Source: Candidatus Aminicenantes bacterium UBA4085
GTDB lineage: Bacteria; Acidobacteriota; Aminicenantia; Aminicenantales; UBA4085
Reading direction: 5' to 3'
Assembly (NCBI GenBank): GCA_002383325.1
Contig: DFYJ01000040.1
Coordinates: forward strand, 1-18,976
DNA: 18,976 nucleotides
In this document: positions 12,631 to 18,976 of the stretch, one piece after another
How positions within the stretch are numbered: the first letter of the stretch is position 1
Layout: each line of letters begins with the position of its first letter
Made by a program: the position numbers and the translations under genes
The notes under the pieces: generated by a model
Database searches by the model: none
Told to the model about the DNA's origin: nothing
Seen by the model: only the letters and a program-made list of their open reading frames with translations

Positions 12631-14691
12631 ATGACGATAAAAAGAGCCCTCATTCCCGCCTTGATTCTCGCGGCTTTGGCCGCCGCACGCTTGGCGCCGG
12701 GCTTGGCTCCGGACGGCGGCGGACCGGACATCCCGAGGCCCGTTTCCGAACCCGTGACCATGGCCCGCCTGCTGGATGAGATGACCGACTTCGAGAATCT
12801 GGCCCGGGTTCCGGCGCCCTTCTACAAGAGCGCCTCGGCCAGCAGCCATGACCGGGCCAGCGCCGCGGGCGGCGAGGCCTGGTTCGCCAACCGGGACGTG
12901 GGCCAATATGTTCGTGCGGAAACGAACGAAGGCCGCAAGGAGCACGTCCTGGCCGATCTCAAGGGACCGGGGACCGTCACCCGCTTCTGGTCGGCCAACC
13001 CGGATTTCGACAACACGATTCGGTTCTACTTCGACGGCGAAGCCGCGCCCCGCTTGGCCCTACCGCTCAAGGACCTGTTCACCGGCAAGACCCCGCCTTT
13101 TGAGCCCGTGTTCTCCTACATCAGCGGTACGGGCGGCAATCTTTACTATCCCCTGCCTTACGCCCGCTCGCTGAAGATCACCATCGAGGAGAAAGACAAG
13201 CTCCCCCGCCTCTATTACGAGATCGGCCACCGAACCTATAGCCCTGACGCCCGCGTCGAGACATTCGACCCCCTCAAGGCCGGCGGATGGGCCGCGGCGC
13301 AGGCGAGGGCGGCCAAGCTTCTCGAATCGCCCCAGTCCGCGCCGGCCCCCGCGGGCGCGGAATGGAAGGCCGTCAAGCTGACGGTCCCGGCCGGCAAGAG
13401 CTCCGCGATCCCGGATATGGCCGGCCCCGCCGCCGTCTACGAGTGGTCGGCCCGGGTGAAAGGAACGCGGGAGGACGGGCCGTGGACCGATCCGGCCCGG
13501 GCCCACAATGCTTATCGCCATCTTCTGCTGGAGGTCGACTTCGACGGCCGGGCAAGCGTCCGCGCGCCGTTGGGCGACTTCTTCGGCTCCGGCCCCGGCG
13601 TCAACCCCTACGCCAATCTCTTCTTCACGGTCGCCGCGGACGGCACGATGACCAGCCGTCTGCTCATGCCGTTCAAGTCGTCGATGCGCCTGGGGCTTTT
13701 CAACGCCGGGAGCGTGCCTTATGAAGTCGATCTCAGGCTGCGCGCCGGCAAGCGCCCCTTCGACGGCCGCGATATGCACCTGCGGGCCCAGTGGGGCGTG
13801 CTGACCCGCGACAGCTGGCCGTTCTTCGACTGGAATGTCCTCACGGCGCAAGGCTCCGGCAAGGTCGTCGGCACGGTCTACCAGATCGCCAACCCGGTCC
13901 TGATCTGGTGGGGCGAGGGCGACCAGAAGATCTTCGTCGACAACGAGCCCTATCCCAGCACCTTCGGCACGGGCACCGAGGACGACTACGGCTACGCTTA
14001 CGGCGACAACCGGCCCTTCCTGCGGCCCTACCACGCCCAGACCCGGGTGGACGGCCCTGGCAGCGGCGGCCACATCAGCCTCAACCGCTGGTACGTCCTC
14101 GACGCCCTGCCCCACCGCGACGGCCTGCGCTTCGAGCAGGAGATGTGGCACTGGATGCCCTGCCGGCCGACCTGGTCGCACGTCGTCTTTTGGTACGCGG
14201 CGCCCGGAACGCCCGGCCCGGCTGAGATCGACCACGCCTCGCTCGGCCCCGTGGACTTGGGCGTGCGGGCCGACATGCTCGAGCCGCAGGAAGGCGAAGC
14301 CCTGCCTTTCGAGGCCGCCGGCGGAAAAGCGGCCAAGGAGCGGCTGGCCAACTGCTCGGGAGCCGAGCACCTGGTCTGGCGCGAGGCCATGCCCGGCGAC
14401 AAGCTGACGGTCAGATTCACGGCGCCCGAGGAGGGCCCCTATTCCGTTGAGCTCAACCTCTGCCAGAACACGGGCTACGGCCGCTTCAAGCTTGCCGTCA
14501 ACGGAGCGGTCATCCCGGATGCCATCGACTGTTACTCGCCCAAGCTCTTCTGGCTCCACCCCAAGCTGGGCGTCTTCCCGATGAAGAAGGGCGAAAACGT
14601 CCTGACGGTCGAAGCCCTGGCCTCGAACGCCGCAGCCGAGCCCGGCGCGCCGTTCGGGCTGGATTATGTCTTCCTCATTAGGCAGCGCTGA
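12631..14691 (+). CDS. secreted GH172 (DUF2961) glycoside hydrolase
   Basis: 686 residues from an ATG with AAGGAAGGA upstream. An N-terminal signal (about 1-26) precedes a DUF2961 module: FENLARVP, SASSHDRASAAGG, VLADLKGPGTVTRFW, IRFYFDGEAAPRL, then the core WWGEGDQKIFVDNE and STFGTGTEDDYGYAYGD. DUF2961 was renamed GH172 after an alpha-fructofuranosidase/difructose-dianhydride enzyme was described. As I recall, its two catalytic Glu residues are 21 apart (E270/E291); here E429 and E450 are also 21 apart. Characterised relatives act on difructose dianhydrides or D-arabinofuranosides. A C-terminal beta domain (about 560-686) resembles a carbohydrate-binding sandwich. It converges on a second GH172 gene and diverges from GH36, so a shared glycan substrate is likely. 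Confidence 0.88.
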   Translation: MTIKRALIPALILAALAAARLAPGLAPDGGGPDIPRPVSEPVTMARLLDEMTDFENLARVPAPFYKSASASSHDRASAAGGEAWFANRDVGQYVRAETNEGRKEHVLADLKGPGTVTRFWSANPDFDNTIRFYFDGEAAPRLALPLKDLFTGKTPPFEPVFSYISGTGGNLYYPLPYARSLKITIEEKDKLPRLYYEIGHRTYSPDARVETFDPLKAGGWAAAQARAAKLLESPQSAPAPAGAEWKAVKLTVPAGKSSAIPDMAGPAAVYEWSARVKGTREDGPWTDPARAHNAYRHLLLEVDFDGRASVRAPLGDFFGSGPGVNPYANLFFTVAADGTMTSRLLMPFKSSMRLGLFNAGSVPYEVDLRLRAGKRPFDGRDMHLRAQWGVLTRDSWPFFDWNVLTAQGSGKVVGTVYQIANPVLIWWGEGDQKIFVDNEPYPSTFGTGTEDDYGYAYGDNRPFLRPYHAQTRVDGPGSGGHISLNRWYVLDALPHRDGLRFEQEMWHWMPCRPTWSHVVFWYAAPGTPGPAEIDHASLGPVDLGVRADMLEPQEGEALPFEAAGGKAAKERLANCSGAEHLVWREAMPGDKLTVRFTAPEEGPYSVELNLCQNTGYGRFKLAVNGAVIPDAIDCYSPKLFWLHPKLGVFPMKKGENVLTVEALASNAAAEPGAPFGLDYVFLIRQR

Positions 14692-14693
14692 AG

Positions 14694-14714
14694 CTTCGGC
14701 CGAAGATCGGCCGG
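14694..14714. terminator. hairpin between the two converging GH172 genes
   Basis: GGCCGA-AGA-TCGGCC, extendable by one C-G pair, sits in the 24-base gap between the two stops. It overlaps the perfect 12-base palindrome CTTCGGCCGAAG. The stem could end transcription from both sides, but no T tract follows. Confidence 0.35.
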
Positions 14715-14715
14715 C

Positions 14716-16737
14716 TCAGCGGATCTTCTCCAGCACGATCTCGGCCAGCTCGAGGCCCTGGCTCCAGGACTTCTTGTTCTTGCCCGCGATCCGCAGGACG
14801 ACCTCATTCTCGCCGGCCATGAGGTCCAGCTCGCCCAGCGGCAGAAGTTCGCTCTTGGTCCGCTTGGGCGCGTAGAGGTCCACCGGCTCGCCCGCCGGGC
14901 GATCGTTGCGGGCCAGCTGAACGATGCCCTGCTCCGAACCGAGAATGGTCTTGATGCCGATTCTATAGCGGCCGGCCGAGGGAACGTCCAATCCGAAGGC
15001 GATATGATGGGGACCGAAGATATCCGCGTCTTGGACTTTCAGCGAGAGAATCCTCGTCTTCTCCTCTCCGATCGCTGTGACGGTCTTCAGCAGGGTCGCG
15101 TTTTCCAGGGAAAAGGAGCGGATCGGAACGTTCCAGCCCGGGATGAAGACGATCCTGGACGGGTCGGCCGCGCGGCGGGCCTCCAAGGCCGGCAGGGGCT
15201 CGTACCCGGTCGGCGTCCCGCGCGAGTAGAAGAAGACCAGGCTGGCGTAGTCCGTGGCGATCCGGTTGCCCTCCGGCCCGTGCTCGATCGTGAAGTCGAT
15301 GTCCTTGCCGTAACCGAGGGCGTCGGCGATGTACCAGCGGTAGCCGCCCGTGCGGGCCTGCGGCTTGAGGTAGTCGAGGCAGCCGCTCAGAGGAAACGAG
15401 ACCCGGCCGTACCAGCGGCCCGGGACGTCGTACCAGCCGCCGTTGAAGGAATCCTCGGAGCCCGTGCCCGGAATGGCGAACTCGCCGTCGATGACGGCCC
15501 GGTCGTCGCCCTCGAAGAAGGGCGTTTGGCCCGGAACCGGCCCCTGGGCCTGAAGGACAACGCCGACGACGCGGCCCTGCCCGGTAGTTTTCAGGTAGGT
15601 ATAAGACTCGCCTTCCTTGGGCGGGTTCTCGCGGCGCCAGCGGGCATAGAAGCGGCCCTCGGAACCGGCCCGGCCGGCGGCGGCATGCAAGACCTCGGCC
15701 CGGACCGCTACCGGCGCTCCGGAAGCGCGCTCGGAGACTAGCTCGACGCGGGCCGACTTGTCATAGGGCATCGGCAGGTAGACATAGCAGGTGTCGTCGG
15801 CCGAGCCGAGAAAGAGCGACCGCATCGACGGCCGGCCGAAGCTGAAGCCGAAGAAGTCGCCGACCGGCGCCTCCACCGCCGGCTTTTCTTCGCCGTCCCA
15901 GAACATCCGCAGGATGATGTCCCGCTCCGAGCCGGTGAATGCGGCGGCCGGGCCGAGCCGCAGGCCGACCAGGCGGCCGGGCTTGTTCGATGCGAAGAGA
16001 ATCAGCGGCTGCCCCGGCGCCAGGGGGGCCTGGACCGCTCCGACTTCGATCTTGGCCCCGGGCGGGGCGATCTTGTCGGAGATGTCCGAACCGGTCCGGC
16101 CGAAAAGCCTGCCGATCTCCTTCATCCGGGCCAGGAAGGCATCGGAAGCGTCCGGCTGGAATGTCTCGATCGCCGTTTCGGCCGGCAGCTTGACGTGGTT
16201 GATCTGGATGAACTGGAACGACTCGGCCTTGACCAGCACCTTGCAGGACTTCCGAAAGGCCAGCGGAGCATAGGAGACCGACCCGCCGGCGCCCGTCCAG
16301 ACCAGCGGCGCCAGGAAGGGCGAATGGCGGCCGTCGAACATCTCGTGGACCTTGAGGCTGAGCCGGGGCGCCGCCTCACCGTCGAAATAGAACTCGACGA
16401 TGTCGTCGGTCGGCGTGGGCGTGTGAAAGCGGGTGATGAGACCCGGACCCTCCAGGTCCGCCAGCACGAGGCAGCCGGCCTCTTTGCGGACGAACGAATA
16501 CTTGCCGGAGAATCCGTCATCGTTGCCGCCGCTGCGGTCGTAGCTCGAGACCATGCCGGCCTTGGCGGACGGATCGATCACGGCCAGCAGGTCGGGTCGG
16601 GCCAGGGCTTCCAGGCCGTAGACCGGCGTGGTGGCCGGCTCGGGAGCCGACGTGGCGCAGGAGAGGGAGAGGAAAGCCAGGCTGAGGACGGCGGCCGCCG
16701 CGGCGAGACGCGGCATTGAAGTCGGGGCGAGGGACAT
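14716..16737 (-). CDS. lipoprotein GH172 (DUF2961) glycoside hydrolase
   Basis: 673 residues starting MSLAPTSMPRL at the ATG at 16737, with AGGAGG upstream; an earlier ATG at 16764 lies at the predicted transcription start and is rejected. The signal ends in a lipobox (LSLSC), so the protein is probably lipid-anchored. The DUF2961 landmarks are clear and more canonical than in its neighbour: SSYDRSGGNDDGFSG, VLADLEGPGLITRFH, VEFYFDGEAAPRL, FFEGDDRAVIDGE and GTGSEDSFNGGWY. The candidate catalytic pair is E409 and E428, 19 residues apart, two fewer than in the first enzyme. A C-terminal beta domain follows from about 550. It is only distantly similar to the convergent GH172, so the two probably differ in specificity, for example chain-internal versus terminal linkages. 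Confidence 0.88.
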   Translation of the reverse strand: MSLAPTSMPRLAAAAAVLSLAFLSLSCATSAPEPATTPVYGLEALARPDLLAVIDPSAKAGMVSSYDRSGGNDDGFSGKYSFVRKEAGCLVLADLEGPGLITRFHTPTPTDDIVEFYFDGEAAPRLSLKVHEMFDGRHSPFLAPLVWTGAGGSVSYAPLAFRKSCKVLVKAESFQFIQINHVKLPAETAIETFQPDASDAFLARMKEIGRLFGRTGSDISDKIAPPGAKIEVGAVQAPLAPGQPLILFASNKPGRLVGLRLGPAAAFTGSERDIILRMFWDGEEKPAVEAPVGDFFGFSFGRPSMRSLFLGSADDTCYVYLPMPYDKSARVELVSERASGAPVAVRAEVLHAAAGRAGSEGRFYARWRRENPPKEGESYTYLKTTGQGRVVGVVLQAQGPVPGQTPFFEGDDRAVIDGEFAIPGTGSEDSFNGGWYDVPGRWYGRVSFPLSGCLDYLKPQARTGGYRWYIADALGYGKDIDFTIEHGPEGNRIATDYASLVFFYSRGTPTGYEPLPALEARRAADPSRIVFIPGWNVPIRSFSLENATLLKTVTAIGEEKTRILSLKVQDADIFGPHHIAFGLDVPSAGRYRIGIKTILGSEQGIVQLARNDRPAGEPVDLYAPKRTKSELLPLGELDLMAGENEVVLRIAGKNKKSWSQGLELAEIVLEKIR

Positions 16738-16772
16738 CGGGGATTCCTCCTCGGGGAAATGCATCGCCGCGA

Positions 16773-16802
16773 ATCGTATGCCGCGGCCGCGGCCCGGGTC
16801 AA
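16773..16802 (-). promoter_or_regulatory. promoter of the lipoprotein GH172 gene
   Basis: Leftward TTGACC (16802-16797), 18-base spacer, TACGAT (16778-16773). The start near 16766 is next to the ATG at 16764, so that codon would be leaderless; translation from 16737 with its AGGAGG fits better. A perfect 12-base palindrome, GGGATCGATCCC, lies at 16819-16830, 16 bases upstream of the -35, and is a possible regulator site. Confidence 0.6.
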
Positions 16803-16896
16803 GAGGAAGGTCCCGCCCGGGATCGATCCCCGCACGGCGTCGGATCGCGGGCGGACGGAGCGCGTCTCCCGGGATCGGAATAGGCGCTTCCGGCTT

Positions 16897-17772
16897 TCAG
16901 TGGCTGAAGACGTCCCGCAGGAACTTCAGGTCATACTTCAAGCTCTCTTCCCGGCCGATGGGGTACTTGGTCCCTTCGAAGATCAGCCAGCCCTTGTAGG
17001 GGATTTCGTCCATGACCATGCGGACGCGGACGAAGTCGATATTCCCCTTGCCGTAGAGGTCCTTGTTGTCCTTGGCGTGGATCTCGACGATCTTGCCGCC
17101 GAGGGCGGGGATCTCCTTGAAGATGTCCAGCCCGACTTCGGTCGAGTTGGCCACGTCGTAATAGACCTTGACCGCCGGAGAGCCTACGCGCTCCATGATC
17201 TTCAGGTTGTCCTCGGCGCTTAAGTAGGATTCCAGGGCCAGGATGATGCCGGCCTTTTCGGCTTTGGGCGCCAGCCGCTGGAGGGCGGCCACGACGTCGT
17301 CGATGCCTTTCGCATCGGCCCGCAGGTCCCCGGCCCCGAAGAACGGCACCAAGATCAAGGAGACCTTCATGGCCGCGGCGATGTCGATGCCCTGCCCCAG
17401 CCACTTCTCGGCCCGAGGGTTATTCTTGAGGGGGACGTCATTCAGCTTGCCGACGGCGAAGGAGGCGATGGCCACTCCAGTCGATTCCGCTGCGCTCATG
17501 TAGGCGCGGCGGGCCTCTTCCTTCAACAGGGCCAAATCATCCCCGGCCGGCTCCAGGCTGACCTGGACGCCGTCGAAGCCCAGCTGGCCGGCCAAGGCCA
17601 GGGCCGCGGGATCGCCTCCCTTAGCCAGCGTCCAGTCGCAGACGCCGAAGCGGATGGAAGTCTTCTGGGCCGGCCCAGCCGCTGCGCCGCGAACGGTCGA
17701 CAGCGGGCCGGCCCCAGCGAACCCTGCGGCCAGAGCGACGATACAAATCGCGGAGAACGCGCGCTTCTTCAT
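16897..17772 (-). CDS. secreted sugar isomerase/epimerase-like TIM barrel protein
   Basis: 291 residues with an N-terminal signal peptide (MKKRAFSAICIVALAAGFAGAG), followed by a xylose isomerase-like TIM barrel (AP endonuclease 2 fold). The four metal ligands expected in this fold are all present: E181 in ALESYL, D206 in YYDVAN, H232 in IHAKD and E266 in IFEGT. The barrel opens with IRFGVCDWTL and GFDGVQVSLEP. Cytoplasmic relatives are sugar or hydroxypyruvate isomerases; export with an intact site points to a non-phosphorylated extracytoplasmic substrate. Recently described relatives act on 3-keto-glycosides as lyases or hydratases. It starts 4 bases after the oxidoreductase stop, with AAGGA inside the end of that gene, so the two are coupled. 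Confidence 0.85.
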   Translation of the reverse strand: MKKRAFSAICIVALAAGFAGAGPLSTVRGAAAGPAQKTSIRFGVCDWTLAKGGDPAALALAGQLGFDGVQVSLEPAGDDLALLKEEARRAYMSAAESTGVAIASFAVGKLNDVPLKNNPRAEKWLGQGIDIAAAMKVSLILVPFFGAGDLRADAKGIDDVVAALQRLAPKAEKAGIILALESYLSAEDNLKIMERVGSPAVKVYYDVANSTEVGLDIFKEIPALGGKIVEIHAKDNKDLYGKGNIDFVRVRMVMDEIPYKGWLIFEGTKYPIGREESLKYDLKFLRDVFSH

Positions 17773-17776
17773 GGCT

Positions 17777-18976
17777 TCAATCCTTCAGCCCCTTGAGATC
17801 GGGCAGCAGCCGGTCCTCGTCCTTCTCGATCTCGGCCCAAGTCACGGCCCGGCCCTCGATGGCCGCCTTGCGGCCCAGGACCGTGACCAGGTTGCTCATG
17901 ACGCTGGGCTCCACGGTCGGGTTCCGGAAGTCCCCCTCCCGGATCGAGCGGTGGAACTCGGCAATGTTGGCCTCGGCGCCCTCCTTATAGATGGCCGCGG
18001 TGTCGCCGCCCCGGTAGAAGTGTTCGCCCCGGATGAGGACCTGGCCGCCGTAGGTGGTCTCCAGGACGCCCTTGGAACCGAAGACCCGGTTCTTGATTCC
18101 CTCGGCCGTGCCGTGGCCCTTGAATTGGCGGCCGCTGAACTGGATCCCGACGCCGCCGGGGTAGGCATACTGGACGACGAAGTGGTCCCAGCAGGAGCCG
18201 ATCTTGGGCCGGGCCTTGATCCCTCCGGTCCCGACGGCCGAGAGCGGGGCCGAGTCCATGACCCAGCTGGCCACGTCGAGGGCGTGGATGTCCTGCTCGG
18301 TGATCATGTCGCCGGACAGGGCCCGGTCCAGGCCCCAGGCGCGCAGCTTGGCTTCCGGGTCGTTGGGCTTGGCGGTGAGAAGCTCGTAATGCTCCTCGAA
18401 CGGGCAGTCGGCGTGATAGAAGGCCTCGGCAAAGACGATCTCGCCCAGCTCGCCCCGATGGATCCTGGCCAGCGCCTCGCGGTAAAAAACATTGGTCCGG
18501 GTCTGGAAGTCGACCAGAAAGACCCGCTTCTTCCCCGTCGCTTGGCGGCCGGAGGCGGCGATGGAGCAGCAACCCGGCGCATCGACCGCAGCCGGCTTGG
18601 CCAGGTAGACGTGGACGCCGGCGTCGACGGCCGCCGCCGCCTGCTCGGGATGGAAGTAGGGCGGGCTCTCGATGGCCACGGCGTCCAGGCCCGACTTGAG
18701 AAGGCGCTTGTAGCCGGAGAGGCCGGAGTAGAGGCGCGAAGCGGGAATTCCGAATTTGGGCCCGAATTCGGCCAGGCGGTCAGGGAAGTAGTCGGCGCCG
18801 GCGACGATCTCGTACCCGCCGTGCTGCTTGAAGAGATTGGCGATCCAGGTCCCGCGGCCGCCGCAGCCGATGAGGCCCAGCCTGATGGGAGGCCCGGATG
18901 GCGCTGTCTGCCCCTCCGAAGCCGCTTGACCGGATGCCTCGGCCGGCCCGTTCGACCCGGCCCAGCCCGTCTTAAA
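17777..18976 (-). CDS. Gfo/Idh/MocA-family oxidoreductase, 5' end beyond the window
   Basis: The frame is open from the right edge for 399 residues and stops at 17777. A GTG at 18679 could be mistaken for a start, but upstream codons encode the Rossmann NAD(P) site IRLGLIGCGGRGTW (visible residues 31-44), so the gene continues rightward past the window. Visible residues 5-30 are Ala/Gly/Ser-rich, typical of the linker after a Tat or lipoprotein signal; the signal itself is not seen. After the cofactor domain come AKPAAVDAP, the variant of the family's EKP motif with its lysine, and MITEQDIHALDVASW with the conserved H. It would oxidise or reduce a sugar hydroxyl. Its product is probably handled by the coupled TIM barrel protein four bases downstream. 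Confidence 0.88.
   Translation of the reverse strand, partial: FKTGWAGSNGPAEASGQAASEGQTAPSGPPIRLGLIGCGGRGTWIANLFKQHGGYEIVAGADYFPDRLAEFGPKFGIPASRLYSGLSGYKRLLKSGLDAVAIESPPYFHPEQAAAAVDAGVHVYLAKPAAVDAPGCCSIAASGRQATGKKRVFLVDFQTRTNVFYREALARIHRGELGEIVFAEAFYHADCPFEEHYELLTAKPNDPEAKLRAWGLDRALSGDMITEQDIHALDVASWVMDSAPLSAVGTGGIKARPKIGSCWDHFVVQYAYPGGVGIQFSGRQFKGHGTAEGIKNRVFGSKGVLETTYGGQVLIRGEHFYRGGDTAAIYKEGAEANIAEFHRSIREGDFRNPTVEPSVMSNLVTVLGRKAAIEGRAVTWAEIEKDEDRLLPDLKGLKD

Noticed and set aside
13060..14559. A 499-codon minus-strand frame
   Set aside because: Antisense to the first GH172 gene and without domains; explained by codon bias.
18677..18679. GTG as the start of the oxidoreductase
   Set aside because: It would remove the Rossmann cofactor site; the same frame stays open to the window edge and encodes GLIGCGGRG upstream.
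1..18976. CRISPR array, tRNA, rRNA, integrase or insertion sequence
   Set aside because: No regularly spaced repeats, cloverleaf-like segment, rRNA stretch, or transposase/recombinase motif was seen on either strand.

Overview
The window is about 19 kb of GC-rich bacterial DNA with strong G/C preference at third codon positions. It has clear AGGAG-type ribosome binding sites and sigma70-like promoters. It is a chromosomal accessory/metabolic region: no phage, conjugation or CRISPR genes are visible. The gene mix is a VWFA-related 'Acidobacterial domain' protein, many exported glycoside hydrolases including DUF2961/GH172, and a toast-rack lipoprotein. This suggests an uncultured Acidobacteriota/Aminicenantia-like organism. 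That placement is inferred from gene families only.

Layout. Positions 1-407 hold a possible gene end at the left edge, a cluster of decayed repeats and a promoter. At 408-1430 (+) lies a Tat-exported iron-sulfur protein related to QueG/reductive dehalogenases. At 1657-2760 (-) are the nucleoid protein HU and a toast-rack lipoprotein. At 2953-3333 (+) is a small secreted protein bracketed by two copies of a palindromic element. At 3389-6204 (-) is a two-gene unit of a VWFA-related secreted protein and a secreted partner. At 6278-6849 (-) is a ParE/Phd-type toxin-antitoxin pair.

From about 6.9 kb the window becomes a carbohydrate region. It contains a cytoplasmic GH63-like hydrolase (-), an exported-looking O-methyltransferase (+), an outer-membrane barrel candidate (+), a secreted GH36 alpha-galactosidase-like enzyme (-), a secreted GH172 enzyme (+) and a lipoprotein GH172 enzyme (-). 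At the right edge is an overlapping-promoter-free pair of secreted sugar isomerase-like TIM barrel and Gfo/Idh/MocA oxidoreductase (-); the oxidoreductase runs off the window.

How the parts may work together. GH36 and the two GH172 enzymes would cleave glycans outside the cytoplasm. The exported oxidoreductase/TIM-barrel pair could cleave or remodel glycosides by an oxidation-based route, and the GH63-like enzyme would finish small oligosaccharides inside. No transporter or SusC/D pair is visible, so the substrate cannot be named from this window. Promoters of the form TTGnnn-N17/18-TAnnnT are recognisable in front of most transcription units. Several have very short leaders, and one of them decides the start codon of the second GH172 gene. 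Long open frames antisense to the real genes are by-products of the GC-rich codon usage.
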